Shown here in pieces: positions 25,199 through 34,720 of a DNA stretch of 64,000 bases. The stretch spans positions 1-64,000 of the forward strand of contig JAJPJE010000085.1 of the NCBI GenBank assembly GCA_021324365.1, read 5' to 3'. The notes beneath the pieces were generated by a model. It did not search any database. It saw only the letters and a list, made by a program, of their open reading frames with translations, and was not told the DNA's origin. A program made the translations under genes and the position numbers. Source of the DNA: Terriglobia bacterium. GTDB taxonomy: Bacteria > Acidobacteriota > Terriglobia > Terriglobales > Acidobacteriaceae. Numbering within the stretch: the first letter of the stretch is position 1; each line of letters opens with the position of its first letter.

Positions 25199-26152
25199 TT
25201 ACTGCGGCGGCGGGGCCGGTGGCAATTTGATCTGCACAGGCTTGTCGTCCACTACTCGATAATCGCTCGGGATGCTGAACAGCGATGGATCGGGCTCCGA
25301 GTAGTTCACGTTTGTAAGTTGCGTTTTCAACTCTCCCGCCCATGGATCGGTGTGCTTTGTCATCACGGTTGCGTTCAACTCGGGTGAGTACCACGTTTCA
25401 GAAACGATCGAAATTGGCTGATCGTTACCGATAACTCCCGCTTTGATGGTCGTTGTAGTGCGGGTGCCGGTCGCATGAAGGTCGTCGATAGTCTGATCTC
25501 CGAGGTTCTCCGTGCTGGATGTTTCAGCCGAATTGGAGGCGGGCTGTGATGGTGTACCGCTTGTGATGGTCTGGCTGGAAAAATACACTGCATTGCCAGG
25601 CCCGGGGCCGGGGCCGGTACCAACTCCTTCATTTCTCACCATAACTGCTACCTGTCCCGCCTCTTTGCCATTGAGAGGTGGCAGACCTGGAGGCGCGATG
25701 GGCATCTTGTGTGCGATCTTCGCTCTACTGTCGAGCAAGTAGCGGTATCCTGCGACCGGATCGACGATGGTTACGATCTTGGGTAGCTCGCTCTGCGGAA
25801 CCGCTCCTAAGAGATTCATTTGTGCTTCGCGCCGAATGCGGCCCTGACTATCGCGGCAAAGCAGAGAGCTTTCGGCCGTATGGATACGGTTGCCGTCCGC
25901 AAATGTCTGCGTATGATCGCTGGTGATAGTGCCGCAAAACGGGCTGCCCTTCACGGGCTTGGCATCCATTCCGTCTTCGATTCTGATACCGATCCGGCCG
26001 GTTGCGACTTTCGCCTGTAATGCCACAATTGGCGGCCCCGCAAGTGTTGAAACTGACGGATTGGCATCAACCACTGATTGCGCGAATGAGCTGGTGGCAT
26101 AGACGGCCAGAACGAAAATTCCATGCCTCACAACGAAGCGAATACGATCCAT
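25199..26152 (-). CDS. Secreted protein of unknown function, third gene of an ECF sigma operon
   Basis: From the ATG at 26152, preceded by a strong GAGGTGG ribosome binding site, the protein has 317 residues with a Sec signal peptide ending in SSFAQ (about residue 25). No catalytic motif is recognised. The body is beta-rich with a low-complexity Gly-Pro/Ser/Thr segment (GTGPGPGPGN and following) and a Pro-rich C-terminus. The frame is open 158 codons further upstream, but that part is antisense to the anti-sigma gene. It follows the anti-sigma factor after 20 bp, so it is likely co-expressed with the sigma factor and may serve in envelope sensing or as its output. Confidence 0.8.
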   Translation of the reverse strand: MDRIRFVVRHGIFVLAVYATSSFAQSVVDANPSVSTLAGPPIVALQAKVATGRIGIRIEDGMDAKPVKGSPFCGTITSDHTQTFADGNRIHTAESSLLCRDSQGRIRREAQMNLLGAVPQSELPKIVTIVDPVAGYRYLLDSRAKIAHKMPIAPPGLPPLNGKEAGQVAVMVRNEGVGTGPGPGPGNAVYFSSQTITSGTPSQPASNSAETSSTENLGDQTIDDLHATGTRTTTTIKAGVIGNDQPISIVSETWYSPELNATVMTKHTDPWAGELKTQLTNVNYSEPDPSLFSIPSDYRVVDDKPVQIKLPPAPPPQ

Positions 26153-26172
26153 GAGTCCACCTCGATTTCGAA

Positions 26173-26907
26173 TTAATTTACGAAACGAATTGCGCGAGCT
26201 ACACCATCCGCGCCTACTACTACGTCGGCTGAAACTACATTGTTGTTTTGCATCAGTGGGGCTCCCCACCCAGCGAGCGCTGACGCCGGGAGCTTCACCC
26301 GTATGACATCCATGGTTCCGGAGCAGCTGAGCTGATCGCAATACATCAAATTGTGAAAGCCCGAGGCGACACTCGAATCGATGGCGGGCTGTTTCGGCGT
26401 CTTGGCTAGCTTTTGTGGCGCTATATGTGACCCGTGTCGTGCCATTTGTGGCCGATCCTTGGCAGGGTTGTGAGCTGCAGGCTGCGCCTCGGTTTGCGTA
26501 TGCGATAGCGGTTGAGCCGTACGGGTCGCGGCCTGATGCTGCTGCTGCGGAGTGATGATCGCCTTTCGTGTTCCAAAAAGAAGGATGATTCCGCAGAGCA
26601 GAACTGCCGCCGTTGCAGCCCGCCACATGGGAAACGAAAATCTTACGCGAGGGATTGGCAAGGGATTCCGTTCGGGCTCCGACATGCCGCGGTGGTAAAT
26701 ACTCGTGATGCGTGCGTCAACGGACGCCGGAACTGATGGCGCAAACTCGCGGAGATCACGCAAGTCCCGCTGCACGCGCTCTTCTATTGTGAGCCAGTGG
26801 CGGCAGTCGGTGCAGCACTCCACATGGGCTAGGAACTCCGCATCCTGGGAATGCGGACGCTCTTGTTGCCATCGCTCACGTAATTCGTTGCAAGTCATAT
26901 CAGGCAC
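26173..26907 (-). CDS. Anti-sigma factor with zinc-binding HxxxCxxC motif
   Basis: The 244-residue protein has an N-terminal cytoplasmic zinc-binding anti-sigma domain with HVECCTDC (HxxxCxxC). A single membrane segment follows (about 95-111, AATAAVLLCGIILLFG), then a periplasmic Gln/Thr/Ala/Pro-rich linker and a C-terminal domain ending ADGVARAIRFVN. The TonB-C-like ending VVGADGVARAIRFV suggests a small periplasmic fold. It overlaps the upstream sigma gene by 13 bp, which indicates coupled, roughly stoichiometric synthesis of the pair. Confidence 0.9.
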   Translation of the reverse strand: MPDMTCNELRERWQQERPHSQDAEFLAHVECCTDCRHWLTIEERVQRDLRDLREFAPSVPASVDARITSIYHRGMSEPERNPLPIPRVRFSFPMWRAATAAVLLCGIILLFGTRKAIITPQQQHQAATRTAQPLSHTQTEAQPAAHNPAKDRPQMARHGSHIAPQKLAKTPKQPAIDSSVASGFHNLMYCDQLSCSGTMDVIRVKLPASALAGWGAPLMQNNNVVSADVVVGADGVARAIRFVN

Positions 26908-27527
26908 CCCTCGGTACCGGTGTTACGGAAGGCCGGCTGTGATTCGCGAAGCAGCTTCAGTTTTCCCGCGAGAAGTTTGTGCGCCCGATTGAGCCGGGAT
27001 CTGACCGTGCCCACCGCGCATCCGAGCCGGGTCGCAGTATCCGCATACGACATCTCCAGCAGATCACAGAGCACCACTACCTGCCGATAGTGTTCAGGCA
27101 GAGAAGCGACCGCGGAACGCACATGTTCTACCGCCTGGTTCTTGATCAGGTCGGTCGAACACTCCGCCACCGTTCTAACAGGTGGTGCAAGAGAGTCGGC
27201 ATCGTCCGGGAGCGGTTCGTAAGGGCGCTCGCGGCGATCTATCCTTCGCACCAGGTTGCGAGCGATTCCGAAGATGAAGGCTCCCAGATCTCCTTGCCTA
27301 GGATTGAAACGGGCCCGCTTCTGCAGCAAAGTGAGGAACACTTCCTGAGTAACTTCTTCCGCCGAAGATTTCGAGCCGGTCATGTAGTATGCGTAGCGAA
27401 ACACGGGAGTCTTCATCCTGTCATAGAGCACGAGAAACGCGGATTCATCACCAGCAACCGCCAGTTCGAACAACTCGACATCCGGTCTATTGTCGGGAAA
27501 TGGCATCGACGTTGCGGTTGTTGACAA
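26895..27527 (-). CDS. ECF RNA polymerase sigma factor
   Basis: The 210-residue protein has sigma region 2 (about 25-95, with FRYAYYMTGSKSSAEEVTQEVFL and FIFGIARNLVRR) and sigma region 4 (about 135-190, LPEHYRQVVVLCDLLEMSYADTA and the recognition helix VGTVRSRLNRAHKLL). It lacks regions 1 and 3, as ECF factors do. It heads an operon with an anti-sigma factor and a secreted protein. The extracytoplasmic signal is unknown. Confidence 0.93.
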   Translation of the reverse strand: MSTTATSMPFPDNRPDVELFELAVAGDESAFLVLYDRMKTPVFRYAYYMTGSKSSAEEVTQEVFLTLLQKRARFNPRQGDLGAFIFGIARNLVRRIDRRERPYEPLPDDADSLAPPVRTVAECSTDLIKNQAVEHVRSAVASLPEHYRQVVVLCDLLEMSYADTATRLGCAVGTVRSRLNRAHKLLAGKLKLLRESQPAFRNTGTEGCLI

Positions 27528-27734
27528 TCTGGCGCTGTGAGCGTTCTCGAAGGAACCAAGCTCGTGAGTCCAGGCTCCCTCAGGGGGCTAGTCCCCGATT
27601 AAGTTCTGTACGACGTGGCTGAAACCACGCCCTTTCAAAGTTGCATTTCTGAAGCAGCCCCTCGCTGCTGTCATTCAGTATTCGCCCAAAAACGGAAAAG
27701 GTTCCAAAACTTTCGTCCGGGAATTCGTCTTGGT

Positions 27735-29201
27735 ATGGCAAACTCAAAGGATATGAAGATAACGCCTCGTGCTGAAGATTTTTCCGCGTGGTACCAAGAT
27801 GTTGTCTTGCAAGGAGATATGGCTGAGCCCGCCGAAGTCGTAAAGGGCTGCATGGTGATCAAGCCGAACGGCTATGCAGTATGGGAACTCTTACAAGGCG
27901 AACTGGATCGCCGCTTCAAGGCCACCGGACATAAGAACGCCTATTTTCCGCTATTCATCCCCGAGAGCTTTTTGCGACGCGAGGCGGAGCACGTGGAAGG
28001 ATTCTCTCCCGAGCTGGCTGTGGTTACCGTTGCCGGCGGCAAGAAACTGGAGGAGCCATATGTCGTGAGGCCAACCTCTGAAACGATCATTGGACATTTC
28101 TTCTCCCGCTGGATCAAGAGTTACCGCGACCTGCCTCTCCTTCTGAATCAATGGGCGAACGTGGTTCGCTGGGAATTGCGCACGCGCATGTTTTTGCGAA
28201 CAACGGAGTTCTTGTGGCAGGAAGGCCACACCGCACACGCTTCACAGGAAGAAGCGCACGAGGAGGCGGTACGAATTCTGCACCTCTATGCCGATGTTGC
28301 CGAGGATGTCATGGCGATGCCGGTGATACGTGGCGTGAAGTCGAGAGCCGAGAAGTTCGCCGGTGCTGATCGTTCTTTTGCAATCGAAGCGATGATGCAG
28401 AACGGTCTCGCTCTCCAGGCGGGGACAAGTCACGAGCTGGGTCAAAACTTCGGCAAGGCATTCAATGTTCAGTTCCAAAGCAAAGAGGGCAAGCTCGAAT
28501 ACGTATGGCAGACCAGTTGGGGCGTGAGCACTCGCCTGATCGGTGGCCTCATCATGACCCACTCGGACGACAAGGGGCTGGTGCTGCCTCCGAAGCTCGC
28601 GCCAACTAAGGTGGTGATTGTTCCCATCTTCCGCAAGGAAGGCGAGAAGGCAACGGTGTTGGAAGAGGCGAACAAAATTGCTGCGGCACTGAGGGCCGAG
28701 GCTGTATCGGTGGAAGTGGATGCACGCGAGGAGCACAGCCCCGGTGCGAAGTTCTTCTACTGGGAGCAGCTCGGTGTGCCGGTCACAATTGAAATCGGCC
28801 CGCGGGATGTTGCGGCGGGCACCGCGGTCGTTAAACGGCGCGATCTCGGGACGAAGCAGCCTCAAAAGCGTGATGCGCTGGTGCTATGTGTCCGCGACGT
28901 GCTGAACCAGATGCAGTCTGATCTGCTGGAAGCGGGACGGAAACGGATGAAAGAAAATACGGTGGTTGCGAACAGCATTGAGGATGTGGCGCAAGTTCTC
29001 TCCGATGCCACTGCAGAAAAAGGCGGCGGCAAGTTCGTAATGGCGCACATCAAGGATGATCCAGCATGCGATGCTCGGATCAAGGAATTTAAGGCGAGTG
29101 TGCGGTGCATTCCGCTGGTGGATGAATACGATGGCGCGGGCAAATGCATCGTGACCGGAGAAACCGTATCGCACCGCTCGGTGATCGCGAAGGCCTACTG
29201 A
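27735..29201 (+). CDS. proS: Prolyl-tRNA synthetase, archaeal/eukaryotic (ProS type 3) form
   Basis: This class II synthetase attaches proline to tRNA-Pro. From the ATG at 27735 ([16 protein letters not shown]) it has 488 residues, the size of the type 3 enzyme, and it lacks the large editing insertion of the bacterial type 1 enzyme. Visible motifs are [10 protein letters not shown], the motif 2 region [19 protein letters not shown] and [23 protein letters not shown], the THELGQNF stretch and the C-terminal anticodon and zinc-binding-like part with conserved cysteines, ending in a tyrosine as type 3 enzymes do. Some bacteria use this form as the only ProRS. The frame is open 40 codons upstream, but that part overlaps a hairpin repeat. 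Confidence 0.94.
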   Translation: MANSKDMKITPRAEDFSAWYQDVVLQGDMAEPAEVVKGCMVIKPNGYAVWELLQGELDRRFKATGHKNAYFPLFIPESFLRREAEHVEGFSPELAVVTVAGGKKLEEPYVVRPTSETIIGHFFSRWIKSYRDLPLLLNQWANVVRWELRTRMFLRTTEFLWQEGHTAHASQEEAHEEAVRILHLYADVAEDVMAMPVIRGVKSRAEKFAGADRSFAIEAMMQNGLALQAGTSHELGQNFGKAFNVQFQSKEGKLEYVWQTSWGVSTRLIGGLIMTHSDDKGLVLPPKLAPTKVVIVPIFRKEGEKATVLEEANKIAAALRAEAVSVEVDAREEHSPGAKFFYWEQLGVPVTIEIGPRDVAAGTAVVKRRDLGTKQPQKRDALVLCVRDVLNQMQSDLLEAGRKRMKENTVVANSIEDVAQVLSDATAEKGGGKFVMAHIKDDPACDARIKEFKASVRCIPLVDEYDGAGKCIVTGETVSHRSVIAKAY

Positions 29202-29204
29202 GAC

Positions 29205-29633
29205 TCAGCGAACCTGCGCGACAACGGGTCTGCGAAACGCTACCACCACATGCGGCTGCATCAGGTACCAGATAATGACGCCGCTAATGGCAATCCTCAC
29301 CAGTTTGAAGACGACTCCGAACGGGTGAAGGAACACGAATAGGGAGAGGATGCCGAAAACAAGGCCGATGCCTTGAAAGATGATGGTCACCACGCGTGCC
29401 CATTCCTGCAAAGTCCAGAGGCCCCAGCCCACGACCGCGGCGATCAGGGCAAAGAACAGACAAAATGCCCCGCCAATGACACCGGCAAAGGCCGCAATCG
29501 GTCCGAATTGATTGCCGATGATGCCGGCCAGAAACGTTGATCCCAGCAACAGGGCGAGTCCGGGGATCAGACACAGGGCAGCTCCCGCCCAGGCCAGAAT
29601 AGCCAGGATTACAACACCCGTAGGCTTCTGCAT
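29205..29633 (-). CDS. Small polytopic membrane protein, unknown function
   Basis: The 142-residue protein is almost wholly hydrophobic with four predicted membrane segments (about 6-28, 40-70, 75-105 and 112-128). No motif is recognised. It is convergent with proS (3-bp gap) and has a GAGTG ribosome binding site near the ATG at 29633. A conserved multi-pass protein of the DUF type is likely; no function is proposed. Confidence 0.75.
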   Translation of the reverse strand: MQKPTGVVILAILAWAGAALCLIPGLALLLGSTFLAGIIGNQFGPIAAFAGVIGGAFCLFFALIAAVVGWGLWTLQEWARVVTIIFQGIGLVFGILSLFVFLHPFGVVFKLVRIAISGVIIWYLMQPHVVVAFRRPVVAQVR

Positions 29634-29741
29634 AAGACACTCCTATCTGTCTGGATAGCCGAAGGTTTATCGCAAAAGCTGCGCGACCGCAATATGCAAT
29701 TCGTTGCCGTGGCCGAAGTGGGAACTCGCGCAGCCACACCG

Positions 29742-29747
29742 TATAAT
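29742..29747 (+). promoter_or_regulatory. -10 element of the trp/aromatic operon
   Basis: A perfect TATAAT at 29742-29747 lies 16 bp before the trpC ATG at 29764. The -35 region (around TGGGAA, 29719-29724) is poor. With this promoter the trpC leader is only about 10 nt, which leaves no room for a trp attenuator or an upstream trpC start. Confidence 0.6.
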
Positions 29748-29763
29748 CAAAGCTCGTCCTGAT

Positions 29764-30579
29764 ATGCCAGCGACTCTTGACCAGATCGTTGCCGCGACCC
29801 GGCGCGTAGTGGCTTCCGCCAAGGCCAGCGCCGACTTTGCGCAACTCGAGCGCTATGCGCGCGAGCATAGGCCGCGCAGGTTCGCAAGAGCCGTGCGCGA
29901 AACGGCGAACCGTGAAGGGCTTGCAGTGATCGCAGAGTTGAAAAAGGCATCTCCATCGCGCGGAGTGATTCGGGCGAGTTTTCATCCGCAGGCATTGGCC
30001 ACGGAACTGGAGCAGAACGGCGCCACGGCACTTTCGGTGCTGACCAACGAAGAATTCTTTCAGGGATCGCTGGATTATCTGCGCGAGGCCTCTGCGGCGG
30101 TTCACATTCCATGCCTGCGCAAGGATTTCATCGTTGACGAATTCCAAGTGTTGGAAGCGCGGGCGAACTGTGCCGATGCGATCCTGCTGATCGTGGCAGC
30201 TCTGACCGATCCCGAGTTGCGCCAGTTGCATGCCAAGGCGCGATCCTACGATCTCGATGTGCTCTGCGAAGTCCACGAGGAACTCGAACTGAAGCGGGCC
30301 ATTGACTGCGGCTTTGAAGCGATTGGCGTCAACAATCGCAATCTGCGGACTTTTGAAGTTGATTTGACTACGTCGCTGGAATTGATTTCGAAGTTTCCGC
30401 CGGATGTGACACGAGTGGCGGAAAGCGGCATTCACACCGGCATGGACTTGCACGTTCTTCGTGAGGCTGGGTATCACGCCTTCCTGATCGGCGAATCTTT
30501 GATGAAGAACGATCATCCGGGCCAAGAACTCGGGCGGCAGCTTGCCGAACTCCGGCGGGCTTCAGTGGGGCACGCATGA
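29764..30579 (+). CDS. trpC: Indole-3-glycerol-phosphate synthase
   Basis: TrpC closes the indole ring of tryptophan. From the ATG at 29764 (MPATLDQIVAATRR) the TIM-barrel enzyme has 271 residues. Family motifs include VIAELKKASPSRGVIR with the catalytic Lys, LSVLTNEEFFQGS, CLRKDFIVDEFQV, GVNNRNLRTFEVD and VAESGIHTG. The open frame extends 20 codons upstream, but a TATAAT box there argues for the ATG. Its last codons overlap trpF in an ATGA junction. Confidence 0.95.
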   Translation: MPATLDQIVAATRRVVASAKASADFAQLERYAREHRPRRFARAVRETANREGLAVIAELKKASPSRGVIRASFHPQALATELEQNGATALSVLTNEEFFQGSLDYLREASAAVHIPCLRKDFIVDEFQVLEARANCADAILLIVAALTDPELRQLHAKARSYDLDVLCEVHEELELKRAIDCGFEAIGVNNRNLRTFEVDLTTSLELISKFPPDVTRVAESGIHTGMDLHVLREAGYHAFLIGESLMKNDHPGQELGRQLAELRRASVGHA

Positions 30580-31256
30580 CCTGGGTCAAGATCTGCGGCA
30601 CTACTACACTGGAAGACGCGCAGCTTGCGGTGGAAGCTGGCGCCAACGCAATCGGCTTTGTTTTTGCGGCAAGCCCGAGGCGAGTGAGCCCGGAGCAAGT
30701 GCGCACGATCGTAAAGGAACTTCCAGAGTCCGTGGAGAAGATCGGAATATTCGTGAACGAGACCGCCGAGCACATTCGGACAATCATAAAAGCGACTGGA
30801 CTGACCGGAGTGCAACTGCACGGGCATGAGTCGGAGCACCTGCAAGCCGAGGTGAACGCCATGCAGACGGTCTGGGGGCGGAAGCCGAAGCTGTACCGGG
30901 CGCTGCATCTGCCGGAGAGTTTTGCAGGAGAAATGAATGTTGGATTCAGCTGGCCCGAGGGTGACGCGCGGCCTGACGCGCTTCTGCTCGACACGGTAAG
31001 CGCCGGAGTGCGCGGTGGAACCGGCAAGAAATTCGATTGGCAAGCTGCCGTGCCGCTCGTGGAAGCGGTGCAGACGCAGATTCCCGTGATCATTGCGGGT
31101 GGTTTGAATCCCGAGAACGTTGGCGGGGCAATCCGCCTGTTTCAGCCATTTGGAGTTGACGTGGTTTCCGGAATCGAGGCGAGTCCCGGCAAAAAAGATC
31201 CAGAAAAGCTTCGTGAGTTCGCACGCGCCGTGAAACGCGCGACGGTGATGGTGTAA
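30576..31256 (+). CDS. trpF: Phosphoribosylanthranilate isomerase
   Basis: TrpF carries out the Amadori rearrangement before TrpC. The 226-residue barrel opens with [13 protein letters not shown], where Cys is the catalytic base, and has [25 protein letters not shown], the LLDTVSAG aspartate and the phosphate-binding [14 protein letters not shown] with [16 protein letters not shown]. The ATGA overlap with trpC indicates coupled translation. Confidence 0.95.
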   Translation: MTWVKICGTTTLEDAQLAVEAGANAIGFVFAASPRRVSPEQVRTIVKELPESVEKIGIFVNETAEHIRTIIKATGLTGVQLHGHESEHLQAEVNAMQTVWGRKPKLYRALHLPESFAGEMNVGFSWPEGDARPDALLLDTVSAGVRGGTGKKFDWQAAVPLVEAVQTQIPVIIAGGLNPENVGGAIRLFQPFGVDVVSGIEASPGKKDPEKLREFARAVKRATVMV

Positions 31257-31258
31257 GT

Positions 31259-32470
31259 ATGCCCATTTTGCAAAGAAGAGCACCTGGAGCTGTGGCAACC
31301 GGACGCTTTGGTCCATATGGAGGACGCTACGTCCCTGAGACCTTGATGGCGGTTCTACAGGAGCTCGAAGACGCGTACAACAAGGCCAAGGCAGAACCAG
31401 AATTTCAGAGCGAACTCGATGATCTGCTCAAGAATTTTGCCGGGCGGCCCACGCCGTTATTCTTCGCGAAGCGATTGACGGAACACCTGGGCGGCGCACG
31501 GATTTACCTGAAGCGCGAAGACCTGCTGCACACCGGCGCGCACAAGATCAACAACTGCCTGGGTCAGGCCTTGCTGACGCGGCGCATGGATAAGAAGCGG
31601 GTGATCGCCGAAACCGGTGCGGGTCAACACGGCGTCGCGACAGCGGCAGCGTGCGCCCTGTTCGGATTTGAATGCGTCGTCTACATGGGCGTGGAGGACA
31701 TGCACCGTCAGGAACCTAACGTGTTCCGGATGCGCCTGCTCGGCGCAGAGGTGCGCGGCGTGGACGCCGGCCAGCGCACGCTGAAGGACGCCATTAACGA
31801 AGCGATGCGCGACTGGGTCACCAACGTGCGGACGACTCATTACCTGCTAGGAAGCGTGCTCGGTCCGCATCCGTATCCGACGATGGTACGCGACTTCCAT
31901 CGAGTGATCAGCCGCGAAGCACGCGAGCAGATTATGAAAGCTGAAGGCCGCCCTCCCGATGCGGTGATCGCCTGTGTCGGAGGCGGGTCGAATGCCATCG
32001 GCGCTTTCTACGAATTTATCCAGGATAAGAAAACTTCGTTGATAGGCGTGGAAGCCGGCGGTCGCGGCGATAAATTGGGAGAGCACGCGGCGCGTTTTCG
32101 TGGCGGATCGCCCGGAGTGCTGCAGGGAACGTTTTCGTACGTGCTGCAGGACGAGGCCGGACAAATAGCAAACACGCATTCGGTTTCCGCGGGACTTGAC
32201 TATCCGGGCGTCGGGCCCGAACACGGGTGGCTGAAGGATAACGGCCGCGCGATCTACACATCCGCGACTGACGATGAGGCATTGGCAGCCTGCCAGCTAT
32301 TATCGCGACTTGAGGGAATAATTCCCGCGCTGGAGTCCTCGCATGCGGTAGCAGAATGCATCAAGCGCGCGCCCAGGATGCAGGCGTCCGAAGTCGTTAT
32401 TGTCAATATCTCCGGGCGAGGCGATAAAGACATAGGCATTCTGCGAGAAAATCTGAAAATCGACGGCTGA
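31259..32470 (+). CDS. trpB: Tryptophan synthase beta chain
   Basis: TrpB condenses indole with serine using pyridoxal phosphate. The 403-residue protein has [14 protein letters not shown] near the N-terminus, the PLP lysine in [13 protein letters not shown], the GAGQHGVA loop, and the phosphate cup [10 protein letters not shown]. The C-terminal SGRGDKDI motif is complete. It is of the TrpB1 type that pairs with TrpA. It starts two bases after the trpF stop. Confidence 0.97.
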   Translation: MPILQRRAPGAVATGRFGPYGGRYVPETLMAVLQELEDAYNKAKAEPEFQSELDDLLKNFAGRPTPLFFAKRLTEHLGGARIYLKREDLLHTGAHKINNCLGQALLTRRMDKKRVIAETGAGQHGVATAAACALFGFECVVYMGVEDMHRQEPNVFRMRLLGAEVRGVDAGQRTLKDAINEAMRDWVTNVRTTHYLLGSVLGPHPYPTMVRDFHRVISREAREQIMKAEGRPPDAVIACVGGGSNAIGAFYEFIQDKKTSLIGVEAGGRGDKLGEHAARFRGGSPGVLQGTFSYVLQDEAGQIANTHSVSAGLDYPGVGPEHGWLKDNGRAIYTSATDDEALAACQLLSRLEGIIPALESSHAVAECIKRAPRMQASEVVIVNISGRGDKDIGILRENLKIDG

Positions 32471-32485
32471 ACTCACGGACCTACT

Positions 32486-33274
32486 GTGCCCATCAATTTT
32501 CAACATAAACCAGGCCTCGTTGCTTACATCACCTGCGGTGATCCGGACCTGGATACGTCTCGCGAAGTCGCATTAGCTGCCATTCGCGCCGGGGCCGATG
32601 TGCTCGAACTCGGAGTACCTTTCAGCGATCCGGTTGCGGACGGTCCAGTAATCCAGGCCGCCAGTGACCGGGCGGTCAGGAACGGCGTAAGGTTGGGCGA
32701 TGTGCTCCACCTGGCGGCCGACATTCGTAGGGAAGCTCCGCAAGCGGGCATGATCGCGTTTTCATATTTCAATCCGATTCTTCGGTATGGACTCGACCGA
32801 TTCTGTGACGACAGTGCGCGTGCCGGGCTGGACGGCGCACTTGTAACCGATCTTCCGGTGGAAGAAGCAGATGATTATGTCGAGCACATGCGCAGCCGCA
32901 GACTCGCTACTGTATTCCTGGCAACGCCGACGAGTACAGATGAGCGGCTCAAGTCAGTTTGCGACGTTTGCACCGGTTTTGTTTATGCTGTTTCAAGAAC
33001 CGGAGTCACCGGGGTTCGTCAGCAGCTGGCAGCGGACGCGAGTGCCCTCGTCGATCGGTTGCGTCAATTTACGAAATTGCCGATCGCGGTCGGATTTGGA
33101 GTTTCCAATCCACAACAGTTTGGGGAGGTTGGCGGCTTTGCTGATGCTGCGGTTGTGGGTACAGCGATCGTGCAGTTAATCCAGAAATCCGGTCGCGGCA
33201 AGAGCGCCGCAGAAGCGGTGGCTGAGTTCATTGGCGGATTACGAGCAGGTGCGTCCGCTGCGGTGAAAGCGTAG
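32486..33274 (+). CDS. trpA: Tryptophan synthase alpha chain
   Basis: TrpA cleaves indole-3-glycerol phosphate to indole, which is channelled to TrpB. The 262-residue barrel starts with GTG at 32486 (MPINFQHKPGLVAYITCGDPD) and has the catalytic Glu and Asp in ELGVPFSDPVADGPVIQ and GALVTDLPVEE. Loop YAVSRTGVTG and phosphate-binding VGFGVSNPQQ and VGTAIVQ follow. The family's usual short N-terminal helix before this point is reduced. It is 15 bp after trpB. Confidence 0.95.
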   Translation: MPINFQHKPGLVAYITCGDPDLDTSREVALAAIRAGADVLELGVPFSDPVADGPVIQAASDRAVRNGVRLGDVLHLAADIRREAPQAGMIAFSYFNPILRYGLDRFCDDSARAGLDGALVTDLPVEEADDYVEHMRSRRLATVFLATPTSTDERLKSVCDVCTGFVYAVSRTGVTGVRQQLAADASALVDRLRQFTKLPIAVGFGVSNPQQFGEVGGFADAAVVGTAIVQLIQKSGRGKSAAEAVAEFIGGLRAGASAAVKA

Positions 33275-33301
33275 TCGAGCATAGGAAGCAGAGCTGAAGC
33301 G

Positions 33302-33628
33302 ATGGACATCAGCGACTGGCGTAAGAAAATCGATGAGCTCGACTGCAGGCTGGTTGAACTGCTCAACCAGCGCGCGCATGCTGCGCAGGAGATAGGGCGC
33401 TTGAAAAAGGAGTTGGGCGCTCCGATTTACGAACCGAAACGCGAGCAGGAGATTTTCGAAAACGTTAGCCGCCTGAGCCGTGGACCGCTAAAGGGCCGCC
33501 AGCTCGTGCAAATTTACGAACGCCTCATCGACGTGATGCGCAACCTGCAAAAGGAAGAGATGGGCGTCCCGGAGCAAAAGGCAGGCGATGACGGCGAGAC
33601 AGAGTTCGATCAGGAAGTGAATGACTAG
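33302..33628 (+). CDS. aroQ: Chorismate mutase, AroQ type
   Basis: This 108-residue all-helical protein converts chorismate to prephenate, the first step to Phe and Tyr. It shows the AroQ pattern: WRKKIDELDCRLVELLNQRAHAAQEIGRLK, with the conserved Arg/Lys and IDELD helix, then YEPKREQEIFENV and a third helix ending near YERLIDVMRNLQ. The acidic tail is unstructured. It sits between trpA and the DAHP synthase in a contiguous aromatic block. Confidence 0.92.
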   Translation: MDISDWRKKIDELDCRLVELLNQRAHAAQEIGRLKKELGAPIYEPKREQEIFENVSRLSRGPLKGRQLVQIYERLIDVMRNLQKEEMGVPEQKAGDDGETEFDQEVND

Positions 33629-33694
33629 CTTAGTGGTTTTGGCAATTTGCTAAGACACCCTCTGGTGCGGACAAGTAGCAACTGACAACTGCTC

Positions 33695-34702
33695 ATGATT
33701 ATTGCAATGCAAACCAATGCGTCGGAGAAGCAGATCCAAGCCGTGATCGATCATTTAGTCGCGCTTGGCTTCGACGTGCTTCGCAATACCGGTGCATCGC
33801 AGACAATTCTGGGGGCCGTGGGGACTCGGGTCGACTTCGATCTACGGGAACTGGAATTGCTTGACGGGGTTCGCCAGGTGCATCGGGTCAGTTCGCCGTA
33901 CAAATTGGCGGAGAGGAGTTTTCGTCCCGAAGGCACAGTTGTTGATCTTTCGACCAGGGTTCAGATCGGCGGTAAGGAAGTCGTTGTGATGGCGGGGCCA
34001 GGCTCGGTGGAATCTCGCGAGCAAATCTTCAAGGCGGCGGAGATTGTCTCCAGAGCAGGTGCGAAGGTGCTGCGGGGCTGCGTTTTTAAAGCGCGATCTT
34101 CCACCCAGGCGTTTCACGGCATGGGCGAAGATGGCCTGAAGCTGCTGCGGGAAGCCGCCGACAAATTTGGCCTGCTGGTGATCAGCGAAGTGACGGAGAG
34201 CTCGCAGATGGAAGCGATGATGCCTTTTGTCGACATCCTGCAGGTGGGCGCACGCAACATGCAGAACTTTCACCTGTTGCGAGAGCTCGGGAGGGTGCGC
34301 AAGCCGGTGTTGCTGAAGCGCGGCGTCGCGGCCACTATCGACGAACTGCTACTTTCAGCGGAGTACATCCTGTCGGGCGGCAATTCCCATGTGATTTTAT
34401 GTGAGCGGGGCATTCGCACGTTCGACAGTCACACGATGGATATCGGGGCGATTCCCAATGCGAAGCGGCTATCGCATTTACCGATCGCGGCTGATCCGTC
34501 GCATGGCGCAGGCAGGCGCGATCGGGCACCCGCTATGACGCGTGCCGCCGTGGCCGCTGGCGCCGACGCGTTGCTGATCGAAGTGCACCCTGATCCGGAG
34601 AAAGCGCTTTCCGACGGCGCGCAATCACTGTTTCCAGAACAGTTCGAACAGGTGATGAGTGAGTGTCGTGTGATTGCGTCGGCAATCGGACGCACGATCT
34701 AG
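33695..34702 (+). CDS. aroF: 3-deoxy-7-phosphoheptulonate (DAHP) synthase, type I-beta with ACT-like N-terminal domain
   Basis: This enzyme commits phosphoenolpyruvate and erythrose-4-phosphate to the shikimate pathway. The 335-residue protein has an N-terminal ferredoxin-like domain (about 1-75) of the kind that gives Phe/Tyr feedback control in Thermotoga. The barrel follows with VVMAGPGSVESREQI, LRGCVFKARSSTQAFHG, VGARNMQNFHLLRELG, KPVLLKRG and PIAADPSHGAGRR. All metal-binding residues appear present. It lies 66 bp after the chorismate mutase. Confidence 0.95.
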   Translation: MIIAMQTNASEKQIQAVIDHLVALGFDVLRNTGASQTILGAVGTRVDFDLRELELLDGVRQVHRVSSPYKLAERSFRPEGTVVDLSTRVQIGGKEVVVMAGPGSVESREQIFKAAEIVSRAGAKVLRGCVFKARSSTQAFHGMGEDGLKLLREAADKFGLLVISEVTESSQMEAMMPFVDILQVGARNMQNFHLLRELGRVRKPVLLKRGVAATIDELLLSAEYILSGGNSHVILCERGIRTFDSHTMDIGAIPNAKRLSHLPIAADPSHGAGRRDRAPAMTRAAVAAGADALLIEVHPDPEKALSDGAQSLFPEQFEQVMSECRVIASAIGRTI

Positions 34703-34720
34703 GTACTGAAAACGCCTTCT

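Noticed and set aside
25199-26626. The full 475-codon minus-strand frame as one protein
   Set aside because: The first 158 codons are antisense to the anti-sigma gene and lack a ribosome binding site. The ATG at 26152 has GAGGTGG and a signal peptide.
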